DNA of 64,000 bases from the NCBI GenBank assembly GCA_944367565.1, contig CALVWR010000004.1:1-64000 (forward strand), read 5' to 3'. How positions within the stretch are numbered: position 1 is the stretch's first letter; each line of letters opens with the position of its first letter. The notes under the pieces are model-generated. The model had not been told where the DNA came from. It saw only the letters and a list, made by a program, of their open reading frames with translations, and ran no database searches. Below, one piece after another: positions 19,453-26,142 of the stretch. Source of the DNA: an uncultured Clostridia bacterium. Lineage in GTDB: Bacteria > Bacillota > Clostridia > Christensenellales > Borkfalkiaceae. A program made the position numbers and the translations under genes.

Positions 19453-19911
19453 ATGGCAATCAGAAATATAGTACAGATCGGGGACGAAATTTTAAGAAAG
19501 AAATCGGTGGCAGTGGAAAAGTTCGACGAAAAGCTCGCACAGCTTCTCGACGACATGAAAGAGACGCTGAAAAATGCCAACGGTGCGGGACTTGCCGCGC
19601 CGCAGGTAGGCATTTTGCGGCGGATTTTCGTTGTGGACGTACCGGAAGGATATTTTGAGTTTGTGAATCCGGTCATTGTACGGAGCAAGGGAAGACAGGT
19701 GGGAGAAGAAGGCTGTCTGTCGGTGCGCGGTAAATACGGTACGGTGGAACGGCCGCGGGTCGTTGAGATCGAAGCGTATGACCGCACGGGCCGCGCGTTC
19801 AGACTGAAAGCCTTTGATTTTTTTGCGCGGGCGGTATGTCACGAATACGATCATCTGGACGGAATTTTGTATATCGATAAGGCAACGGAGCTGAAAGCCG
19901 ATGGAAAATAA
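19453..19911 (+). CDS. def: Peptide deformylase
   Basis: A 152-residue metal-dependent enzyme that removes the formyl group from new proteins. All three motifs are present: GAGLAAPQVG at 44-53, EEGCLS at 85-90 with metal ligand Cys88, and HEYDH at 130-134 with two metal-binding histidines. AGAGGAAAG precedes the ATG. Its last 11 bases overlap the start of fmt, the enzyme that adds the formyl group, the classical def-fmt pair. Confidence 0.96.
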   Translation: MAIRNIVQIGDEILRKKSVAVEKFDEKLAQLLDDMKETLKNANGAGLAAPQVGILRRIFVVDVPEGYFEFVNPVIVRSKGRQVGEEGCLSVRGKYGTVERPRVVEIEAYDRTGRAFRLKAFDFFARAVCHEYDHLDGILYIDKATELKADGK

Positions 19912-20839
19912 ACTGAAGACGGTATATTTCGGCACGCCCGATTTTGCGGTTCCTCCGCTTGCCGCACTGCTGAAGGACGACAGAGTGGAGATTGCGGCGG
20001 TCGTTACGTCGCCGGACAAGAAAACGGGCAGGAAACAGATTCTCACGCCGTCGGCGGTAAAGGCGTATGCTTCGGAGAACGGAATCCGGGTGTTGGAATA
20101 CGCGAGCGTGCGGAAAGAAGGAACGGAAGATCTGAAATCGCTGCTTCCGGATCTGTTTATCACCTGCGCGTTCGGACAGATTCTGAGCGAAGAGATTCTC
20201 GCCATTCCGAAATTATACACGCTGAACATTCACGGGTCGCTTTTGCCGAAATACCGCGGCGCGGCGCCCATCCAGGCGGCGATTCTGGCGGGAGAGAAAG
20301 AGACGGGGATCACCGTTATGAAAACGGTATACGAAATGGATGCAGGGGATATACTGCTGAAAAAAAGCATACAGATCGGAGAAAACGAAACGGCGGGCGA
20401 ATTATTCGAACGTCTTTCGCAACTGGGTGCGCGGTGTATTACGGAAGCGATCGGCCTCATTGCGGAAAAAAAGGCGCAATTCACGCCGCAGAATGCAGAG
20501 GAAGCGACGTATGTGAAGAAGATAGAAAAGGCGGACGGATTGCTGGATTTTTCGCTGACTGCGGAAGAAATCAGAAACAGGGTGCGCGCGTATGAACCGT
20601 GGCCGTGCGCCTATACGTATGTAAGGGGCGAGCAGCTGAAGATTCACAAAGTGACCGCGGCGGGAGGAAAAGGCGTTCCCGGTGAGGTACTGCAGGCGGG
20701 TAAAACGGCGGAGATTGCCTGCGGAAGCGGCTCGATCGTTCTGGAGGAAGTAACGCCGCAGGGATCGCGCAGAATGAGTGCGGCGGAGTATGTAAGGGGC
20801 AATAAGATTCATGTCGGGGAGATCCTCGGGAAATGCTGA
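19901..20839 (+). CDS. fmt: Methionyl-tRNA formyltransferase
   Basis: A 312-residue enzyme that formylates Met-tRNAfMet with 10-formyl-tetrahydrofolate. The N-terminal domain begins VYFGTPDFAVPPL and carries the catalytic and folate-binding block NIHGSLLPKYRGAAPIQ followed by GITVMKTVYEMDAGDIL. The C-terminal tRNA-binding OB domain includes RAYEPWPCAYT. The start overlaps the def stop region and the end overlaps rsmB by seven bases, so translation is coupled. Confidence 0.96.
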   Translation: MENKLKTVYFGTPDFAVPPLAALLKDDRVEIAAVVTSPDKKTGRKQILTPSAVKAYASENGIRVLEYASVRKEGTEDLKSLLPDLFITCAFGQILSEEILAIPKLYTLNIHGSLLPKYRGAAPIQAAILAGEKETGITVMKTVYEMDAGDILLKKSIQIGENETAGELFERLSQLGARCITEAIGLIAEKKAQFTPQNAEEATYVKKIEKADGLLDFSLTAEEIRNRVRAYEPWPCAYTYVRGEQLKIHKVTAAGGKGVPGEVLQAGKTAEIACGSGSIVLEEVTPQGSRRMSAAEYVRGNKIHVGEILGKC

Positions 20840-22095
20840 CGCTGTTTTACGACTGCTATTGCGTACTGAATAAGGTATATTCGGAAAAGAGTTATTTAAA
20901 GCAGGCGCTCGCGGATACGCCGATGGAAGAAAAGAACCGATCCGCGATCGTCAAAATCTGCTACGGGGTGCTCGATAACGACGGACTGCTGTCTTATTAC
21001 ATTGCGCAACTCAGTCCGAAAAAGCCGAAGACGGCGGTAAGAACGGTGCTTAAAATCGCGATGTATCAGATCCGGCAGCTCGGGAAAAAGCCGTACGCCG
21101 TGATCGACAACGCCGTGAAACTGATCAAAAAGCTCGGAAAAGGCGGCGTAAGCGGATATGTAAACGCCTTTTTACGGCGGTTTGCGGAGAAGGAGATTCC
21201 TTTGCCGGAAGATACGCTCGGGCGGTTGTGCGTGCAATATTCCTTTCCGGAATTTGCGGTGCGGCGACTGACGGAAGAATACGGAACGGAGCGGGCGGAA
21301 AGGATCATGGCGGCGCGCGGAAGCGAAAGCACGCTGGTCTTTTATGAAGGCGACGGAGAAGAATATTTGCGTTCGCGCCGTCTGGAATTCGAAAAAACCC
21401 CGTTTGAAAATACCTTTGTCGTTAAAAATTTTCTTCGGAACGAAGATTACGATCGGGGGATTTATACGTATCAGAGCATCGGGTCGGCGGCGATCTGCGA
21501 AGCGGTAAAAGGAACGGGCGATCTGTTGGACGCGTGCGCCGCGCCGGGCGGAAAGAGCGTAAGTCTGTCGAGACGGTTTCAAAAGGTCGTCGCTTGCGAG
21601 ATTCACGAACACAGGGCGAAGCTGATCGAGGCGTATGCGAAGAGAATGCATCGGGACAATATTATCGTCTGCGTGTGCGATTCCGCGGTGAAAAACGAGC
21701 GGTTTGCCGGCGCATTCGACGTCGTTTTGTGCGATGTGCCTTGTTCGGGATTCGGGGTCGCTTTTGAAAATCCGGACATCAAGCTGAACAAGAATGAAAA
21801 CGATCTTAAAAATCTGGTGGCGTTGCAGCGCGCCATTTTGGAAAACTGTGCGGATTATGTGAAGAACGGCGGAATTCTTTACTATTCGACCTGTTCGTTT
21901 TTCGAAGAGGAAAATGCAAAGAACGTTCAATATTTTCTGAATAAGCGCGACGATTTTACTCCGTGCGACGTGACGAGTCCGCTCAGGCACGAAAAGAAAG
22001 AATACGGCATACAGTTTTTACCGGACATTTCCGGCGGCGGATTTTTTCTTGCCGGACTGAAAAAAAAGGATGAACGTGAAAGAAATTCTACTTGA
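20833..22095 (+). CDS. rsmB: 16S rRNA (cytosine-C5) methyltransferase RsmB
   Basis: A 420-residue SAM-dependent methyltransferase that modifies C967 (E. coli numbering) of 16S rRNA. An N-terminal NusB-like helical domain (about 1-130, with AVIDNAVKLIKK) precedes the Rossmann fold. The SAM motif DACAAPGGKS is near residue 232. The two catalytic cysteines are in DVPCSGFG (about 301) and YSTCSFFEEEN (about 350). The usual DAPCSG reads DVPCSG here. Its end overlaps rlmN by 26 bases. Confidence 0.93.
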   Translation: MLTLFYDCYCVLNKVYSEKSYLKQALADTPMEEKNRSAIVKICYGVLDNDGLLSYYIAQLSPKKPKTAVRTVLKIAMYQIRQLGKKPYAVIDNAVKLIKKLGKGGVSGYVNAFLRRFAEKEIPLPEDTLGRLCVQYSFPEFAVRRLTEEYGTERAERIMAARGSESTLVFYEGDGEEYLRSRRLEFEKTPFENTFVVKNFLRNEDYDRGIYTYQSIGSAAICEAVKGTGDLLDACAAPGGKSVSLSRRFQKVVACEIHEHRAKLIEAYAKRMHRDNIIVCVCDSAVKNERFAGAFDVVLCDVPCSGFGVAFENPDIKLNKNENDLKNLVALQRAILENCADYVKNGGILYYSTCSFFEEENAKNVQYFLNKRDDFTPCDVTSPLRHEKKEYGIQFLPDISGGGFFLAGLKKKDERERNST

Positions 22096-23125
22096 TTTTT
22101 CCAAAGAAGAGCTTCGGGAACTTTTTACGGGATACGGGCAGCCGTCTTATCGTGCGGAGCAGGTTTTTACGGCGCTGCACAACAACCTTGCGTTTGACGC
22201 GATGAGTTCGTTGCCGAAGCGGCTCAGAGAGGAGCTTGAAGCGCAATATTATACGCCGCCGGTGCGCATCGTAAAGACGCTGGAAAGCGCCGACGGGACG
22301 AAAAAGTATCTGTTTGCCTTGCAGGACGGGAACGTGATCGAAGGGGTACTGATGCGCTACAAATACGGCAATACGCAATGCGTATCCACGCAGGTGGGCT
22401 GTCGGATGAACTGCGCGTTCTGCGCGTCGGGGCTCAACGGACTCGTACGCAATCTGAGCGCGGGGGAAATTCTGGGGCAGATCGCCGCGGTCAATGCGGA
22501 CGAAGGCGGGAATACGGAACACAGAAAAGTGACGAACGTCGTACTGATGGGGAGCGGTGAGCCGTTGGACAACTACGGGAACGTGGTTCGTTTTCTGAAG
22601 AATCTTTCCACAAAAGGCGGATTGAATATCAGTATGAGGAATGTGAGTCTTTCAACGTGCGGACTTGCGGACAAAATGAAGGCGTTTGCAGAAGAAGGGC
22701 TGCCGGTCAATCTGACCGTCTCGCTTCATTCGCCGTTTGACGAAGAGAGGCAGAAGATCATGCCGGTTGCAAAAAGATACACGATTGCGGAAATTCTGCA
22801 GGCGTGCGACGTATATTTCGGCAAAACGGGACGAAGGTTTATTTTCGAATATGTTCTGATCGCGGGAGAAAACGATACGAAACGCCATGCGGAAGGTTTG
22901 ATTTCAATCCTGAAGGGAAAGCCTTGTCATCTGAACCTGATCCGTCTCAACGAAGTGAAAGAGCGGAATTTACGCGGCGCGACGGATAAGAACGCATATT
23001 TATTTTTATCGATGTTGGAAAAGGGCGGGTTATCCGTTACGTTACGCCGCAGAATGGGCGCGGATATAGACGGTGCATGCGGACAGCTGAGACAAAAATA
23101 TCTGGAAAACGGAGAAACGATTTGA
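22070..23125 (+). CDS. rlmN: 23S rRNA (adenine-C2) methyltransferase RlmN
   Basis: A 351-residue radical SAM enzyme that methylates A2503 of 23S rRNA and A37 of some tRNAs. The iron-sulphur cluster motif CRMNCAFC holds Cys111, Cys115 and Cys118. MGSGEPLDNY and SLHSPFDEER are typical of the family. The C-terminal catalytic cysteine region is present (GADIDGACGQL). In Bacillus the prpC-prkC phosphatase and kinase genes come next; here rsgA starts inside the rlmN stop codon. Confidence 0.95.
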   Translation: MNVKEILLDFSKEELRELFTGYGQPSYRAEQVFTALHNNLAFDAMSSLPKRLREELEAQYYTPPVRIVKTLESADGTKKYLFALQDGNVIEGVLMRYKYGNTQCVSTQVGCRMNCAFCASGLNGLVRNLSAGEILGQIAAVNADEGGNTEHRKVTNVVLMGSGEPLDNYGNVVRFLKNLSTKGGLNISMRNVSLSTCGLADKMKAFAEEGLPVNLTVSLHSPFDEERQKIMPVAKRYTIAEILQACDVYFGKTGRRFIFEYVLIAGENDTKRHAEGLISILKGKPCHLNLIRLNEVKERNLRGATDKNAYLFLSMLEKGGLSVTLRRRMGADIDGACGQLRQKYLENGETI

Positions 23126-23958
23126 AAGGGCAGGTTTTCAGGTCGCACGGAAGCGAATATTTCATCAGGAGCGGCGATGAAACATACCGCGTTGTCGCCC
23201 GCGGAAAAATGAAAGGGAAAACGGAGATTCTTGTCGGGGATTACGTCGAATTCAAAAGCGGAGCGATCGATTCGGTGTATCCGAGGACTTCGCGGTTTAT
23301 CCGTCCCAGCGTGGCAAACGTGGAAATGATCGCCGCAGTTCTTTCGGCGTTGCCGAGGCCGGATTTTCTCATGTTGGATAAATTGCTTGTTTCGGCGGAA
23401 AAGGAAGGCGTGGACGTCGTTTTTGTGGTGAACAAAAACGACCTCGGCAAAGAAATTTACGAAAAAGTACGGAGAGAATACGCGGGGACGGGGAAGGAAA
23501 TATTTTCCGTTTCCGCGGAAACGGGGGAAAATCTGGATACGCTGAAAGACAGACTGAAAGGCAGACTCACGGCGTTTGCCGGACAGTCCGCCGTAGGAAA
23601 AACGTCTTTGGTGAACGCCATGTTCAAAACGTCGCTGAAAGTGGGGGACTTAAGTTCGATCGGGCGGGGCAGACATACCACAACGTATTCAAACATCTAT
23701 TTTTTCGACGCATGGAAGATCGTGGATACGCCGGGATTTGCGGTGCTGGAAAGCGAGATCGGCGCCGGGGAGCTGGCGCGGTATTATCCGGAGTTTGAAG
23801 CGCACCTGAACGAATGTCGCTTTCGCGGCTGCACGCATACGGGAGAAAAGGGCTGCGCGATTGCAAGCCTGGCTGAAAGTGGAGAGATCGCACGGGAGAG
23901 ATACGAAAGATACCAGGAAATATACAGGCAGTTAAAGGAGAAAAAAAAGTATGAATAG
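23122..23958 (+). CDS. rsgA: Ribosome small-subunit maturation GTPase RsgA
   Basis: A 278-residue circularly permuted GTPase acting in late 30S assembly. An N-terminal OB fold is followed by G4 (NKNDL), then G1 (GQSAVGKTSL) and G3 (DTPGF), the permuted order typical of RsgA. The C-terminal zinc knuckle shows CRFRGCTHTGEKGC. Usual G1 is GQSGVGKSS, so this is a mild variant. The start is the TTG at 23122, which overlaps the TGA of rlmN and has GGAG eight bases upstream; an earlier in-frame ATG lies deep inside rlmN and lacks a ribosome site. Confidence 0.93.
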   Translation: MKGQVFRSHGSEYFIRSGDETYRVVARGKMKGKTEILVGDYVEFKSGAIDSVYPRTSRFIRPSVANVEMIAAVLSALPRPDFLMLDKLLVSAEKEGVDVVFVVNKNDLGKEIYEKVRREYAGTGKEIFSVSAETGENLDTLKDRLKGRLTAFAGQSAVGKTSLVNAMFKTSLKVGDLSSIGRGRHTTTYSNIYFFDAWKIVDTPGFAVLESEIGAGELARYYPEFEAHLNECRFRGCTHTGEKGCAIASLAESGEIARERYERYQEIYRQLKEKKKYE

Positions 23959-24607
23959 CGTCAAAATAGCGCCCTCGATTTTATCCGCCGATTTTGCAAG
24001 AATGGGAGAGGAAGTCGCAACGCTGAAGGAATGCGGAGCGGATTTTGTCCACGTGGACGTAATGGACGGGGTTTTTGTTCCGAATATTACGTTCGGCATC
24101 AAGATGGTGGAAGATATCAGAAAATATACCGATTTGCCTCTCGACGTACATCTGATGATCGTGGAGCCGTGGAAATATGTCGAGCGGTTTGCAAAGGCAG
24201 GCGCGGATTATATAACGATCCATACGGAAGCCTGTGGGGACAGGACGGCGGAAACGCTGGATCTTATCCGTTCCTGCGGGGTGAAGAGCGGGGTGGTCAT
24301 CAATCCGGATACGGACGTAAAAGAGGCGGAAAAGGTCATGGACCGGTGCGATATGATCGTCGTGATGGGGGTATATCCGGGATTCGGCGGTCAGAAATAC
24401 ATTGAAGAAGTCGGCGATAAGATCAGAACGCTGGCAGAAGAGATCAGAAAGAGAAAGCTTTCTTCTCTTTTGGAAGTGGACGGCGGCGTAACGGCGGAGA
24501 ATGCGGGAAAGATCGCGGCTTGCGGCGCGGACGTGCTGGTTGCGGGGAGCGCGGTCTTCGGGAAAGAGGATCGTAAAAACGCCGTTGCGCAACTGAAAAG
24601 AAATTAA
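23951..24607 (+). CDS. rpe: Ribulose-phosphate 3-epimerase
   Basis: A 218-residue TIM-barrel enzyme interconverting ribulose-5-phosphate and xylulose-5-phosphate in the pentose phosphate pathway. Metal and active-site blocks are present: PSILSADFARM, HVDVMDGVFVPNITFG, DVHLMI, the MGVYPGFGGQ loop, and LEVDGGV with the second aspartate. It overlaps the end of rsgA by eight bases; AAAGGAG lies upstream inside that gene. It is the last gene of the continuous run before the spoVM interval. thiN, usually next in Bacillus, is absent. Confidence 0.96.
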   Translation: MNSVKIAPSILSADFARMGEEVATLKECGADFVHVDVMDGVFVPNITFGIKMVEDIRKYTDLPLDVHLMIVEPWKYVERFAKAGADYITIHTEACGDRTAETLDLIRSCGVKSGVVINPDTDVKEAEKVMDRCDMIVVMGVYPGFGGQKYIEEVGDKIRTLAEEIRKRKLSSLLEVDGGVTAENAGKIAACGADVLVAGSAVFGKEDRKNAVAQLKRN

Positions 24608-24632
24608 GGACAGGCGGGAGAGGAAAAGCTGA

Positions 24633-24659
24633 CATAATAAAAAAGATGCGACATATACT
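24633..24659 (+). promoter_or_regulatory. Possible SigE-type (mother-cell) promoter for spoVM
   Basis: CATAAT at 24633-24638 and CATATACT at 24652-24659 are separated by 13 bases. These resemble the -35 (ATA-rich) and -10 (CATA-x-x-x-T) elements of SigE promoters in Bacillus and Clostridium, and B. subtilis spoVM is SigE-dependent. No good SigA -10 box at proper spacing is seen. The match is short, so this is tentative. Confidence 0.35.
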
Positions 24660-24676
24660 AAAAGTGAATAACCGTT

Positions 24677-24703
24677 GTTTTGCCGTTGGCACAGCGGCAA
24701 AAC
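24677..24703 (+). repeat. Hairpin just upstream of spoVM
   Basis: GTTTTGCCG at 24677-24685 pairs with CGGCAAAAC at 24695-24703 around a nine-base loop. No T-run follows, so it is not a standard terminator. It ends five bases before the spoVM ribosome site (AAGGAG) and could stabilise the message or tune initiation. Confidence 0.6.
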
Positions 24704-24717
24704 GGGAAGGAGCGTCT

Positions 24718-24822
24718 ATGAGGATATGTTGTATCAAACCGCCGAAAGCGGTGCGCCGGATTTTAAGATTGATTTTCAGAAACAAAACAAAAAAGTGCGA
24801 AAAAAAAGCGGTTGCGATTTAA
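24718..24822 (+). CDS. spoVM: SpoVM-like sporulation peptide
   Basis: A 34-codon gene with a strong AAGGAG six bases upstream. The peptide begins MRICCIKPPKAVRRILRLIF, which fits the pattern of SpoVM (Met-basic-x-x-x-Ile-Lys-x-Pro-Lys, then an amphipathic helix); the proline at position 9 corresponds to the critical Pro9 of B. subtilis SpoVM. SpoVM binds the convex membrane of the forespore and anchors coat assembly with SpoIVA. Position supports the call: in Bacillus spoVM lies between rpe-thiN and rpmB, and here it lies between rpe and rpmB. The Lys-rich C-terminal tail is longer than usual (34 against 26 residues). Confidence 0.8.
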   Translation: MRICCIKPPKAVRRILRLIFRNKTKKCEKKAVAI

Positions 24823-24836
24823 GCAACCGCTTTTTT
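24808..24836 (+). terminator. Terminator of spoVM, overlapping its stop codon
   Basis: GCGGTTGC at 24808-24815 pairs with GCAACCGC at 24823-24830 around the loop GATTTAA, which contains the TAA stop, and six T residues follow. It also closes the upstream housekeeping operon. Confidence 0.85.
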
Positions 24837-24883
24837 GTATCCTGAAACCCGCGGATAGTCCGCGGGTTTCAGGATACAAAAAA
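24831..24883. repeat. Perfect palindrome with 25-bp arms and a 3-base loop
   Basis: Bases 24831-24855 (six T, then GTATCCTGAAACCCGCGGA) are the exact reverse complement of 24859-24883, with TAG between. The T-run is on the 5' side on either strand, so it does not read as a normal terminator. The T-run is shared with the spoVM terminator. The right arm abuts a fragment of a GH92 gene, which suggests the palindrome marks a rearrangement junction or the edge of a lost mobile sequence. Confidence 0.9.
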
Positions 24884-25117
24884 ATCGCGGAAGAAGGATT
24901 TTCTTCCGGCGAGACCGCTTTTCCCGGAGATGACGATAACGGGACAATGGCGGCATGGTACGTTTTCAGCGGGATGGGTTTTTATCCCGTATGTCCGGGA
25001 AAAGACGAGTATATCGTCGGCATACCTTTTTTCGAAGAAGTTGAAATTGCAGGGAAAAAACTTCCGTGCTTGTCGGATAAAACGGTTGTGACCACGAAGG
25101 ATCTGGCAGAATCGTAA
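24883..25117 (+). pseudogene. C-terminal fragment of a GH92 alpha-mannosidase
   Basis: An open frame ending at TAA 25117 encodes a segment starting near FSSGETAFPGDDDNG and continuing TMAAWYVFSGMGFYPVCPG, then EYIVGIPFFEEV. This is the conserved last part of the catalytic domain of GH92 exo-alpha-mannosidases (usually G-x-E-D-x-G-x-MSAWYV...GFYPV-PG). The other several hundred residues are missing and the frame runs back into the palindrome, so it cannot be functional. No ribosome site is present. It appears inserted between spoVM and rpmB. Confidence 0.72.
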
Positions 25118-25240
25118 ATAAAAGCCAAGATAAAAAGATCTTCCGGAGAAAGTGTAAAATCGCCGGGAGCGGGAACGGGAAGATCGGATTACGGCGGCAA
25201 AAAGGCGGGGCGCGAAACAAAAAACAATTTTTAAAACACA

Positions 25241-25270
25241 AAAAAACGGTTACGCAATGCGAAACCGTTT
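25241..25270 (-). terminator. Terminator of rpmB
   Basis: On the minus strand AAACGGTT (25263-25270) pairs with AACCGTTT (25244-25251), with an inner CGC/GCG step, and is followed by T residues. It begins about 18 bases after the rpmB stop. Confidence 0.8.
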
Positions 25271-25288
25271 CCGTATGACGGATGTGTT

Positions 25289-25480
25289 TTACGCTCTTTC
25301 TACTTTGCCGCTTTTCAGACAACGGGCACACACGTATTCGGAAGAAACGGTGCCGTCTGCCTTTTTCACTTTTACTTTCTGTAAATTTGCGTTGTACTGA
25401 CGCGGGGTTTTGCGGTTGGAATGACTTACCAGATTCCCGGAAAGTTTACCTTTATTGCAAACACTGCATACTCTGGACAT
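25289..25480 (-). CDS. rpmB: Large-subunit ribosomal protein bL28
   Basis: A 63-residue bL28 of the zinc-binding (C+) type: CSVCNKG near the N-terminus and CARCLKSGKV near the C-terminus provide four cysteines. NKRTPRQYNANLQKVKV-like sequence (SNRKTPRQYNANLQ) is the family signature. GGAGG precedes the ATG. It has its own promoter and terminator. It lies between spoVM and asp23 as in Bacillus and reads against its neighbours, the usual orientation for this gene. Confidence 0.96.
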   Translation of the reverse strand: MSRVCSVCNKGKLSGNLVSHSNRKTPRQYNANLQKVKVKKADGTVSSEYVCARCLKSGKVERA

Positions 25481-25527
25481 ATTTTTCGCCTCCGTAATTA
25501 AGGTTGTTTCTGATTTTCAGCATAGAT

Positions 25528-25556
25528 ACTCTATCATAAAATGTAAAAAAAATCAA
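25528..25556 (-). promoter_or_regulatory. Promoter of rpmB
   Basis: On the minus strand TTGATT (25551-25556) and TAGAGT (25528-25533) are 17 bases apart. The -10 box is a weak match. The leader would be about 40 bases. Confidence 0.45.
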
Positions 25557-25636
25557 GGAAAAATAAGCGGAAATGCGAAATTTTTTAAATTCCGTCAAAA
25601 AGCGCGTCAAAAATCTGAAAAGATTAAAAAATATGG

Positions 25637-25665
25637 TTGCAAAACAAGCTGATTTATTGTAAAAT
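25637..25665 (+). promoter_or_regulatory. Promoter of the asp23-fakA operon
   Basis: TTGCAA (25637-25642) and TAAAAT (25660-25665) are 17 bases apart. The leader to the asp23 ATG is about 23 bases. It is divergent from the rpmB promoter. Confidence 0.7.
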
Positions 25666-25694
25666 TAGAATAAATAAAAAAAGGGCGGTCGGTT

Positions 25695-26045
25695 ATGTCT
25701 GTAAATACAAATAACATCTACGGCGAAATCAGTATTACGGATGAAGCAATAGCCAATTTCGTATATTATACTTCGCTGGAATGTTACGGCATCGTTGAGT
25801 TTGTGCCGTACAGTATTCTCGATTCCATAACCGCTCTTTTTACGCGCAAGAATTCTGTAAAAGGCGTTCGGATCAAAACGAGCGGCGACAGAATTTTTAT
25901 TGACGTACACGTGATCGTGAAACACGGCGTTTCGATCAAGGCCGTAGCGGAAGCGCTCAAGGAATTTGTCAAATATCGGGTGGAACGATTTACCGGTATG
26001 TTGGTAGATACGGTCAATGTAAACATCAAGGGCGTAAAACTTTAA
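25695..26045 (+). CDS. Asp23/Gls24-family envelope stress protein
   Basis: A 116-residue Asp23/DUF322 protein. These soluble proteins form assemblies at the membrane and are linked to envelope stress in Staphylococcus. Features are EISITDEAIANFVYYTSLECYGI at the N-terminus and the alternating VIVKHGVSIKAVAE and VERFTGMLVDTVNVNIKGV blocks at the end. In Bacillus this is yloU, directly before yloV, and the same pair is seen here. The ribosome site is weak (GGGCGG). Confidence 0.9.
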   Translation: MSVNTNNIYGEISITDEAIANFVYYTSLECYGIVEFVPYSILDSITALFTRKNSVKGVRIKTSGDRIFIDVHVIVKHGVSIKAVAEALKEFVKYRVERFTGMLVDTVNVNIKGVKL

Positions 26046-26142
26046 GAGCGGAAGAACGCGATTTAACAAAAAAGTTAAATTGCGTTTTCGGCGTATGCCG
26101 AAAAAATCATTCTATTTTACGACAAGTTAAAAGAGGTAAAAT

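Noticed and set aside
24831-24883. Palindrome as a second terminator
   Set aside because: The T-run precedes the stem and an A-run follows it on either strand, the reverse of an intrinsic terminator.
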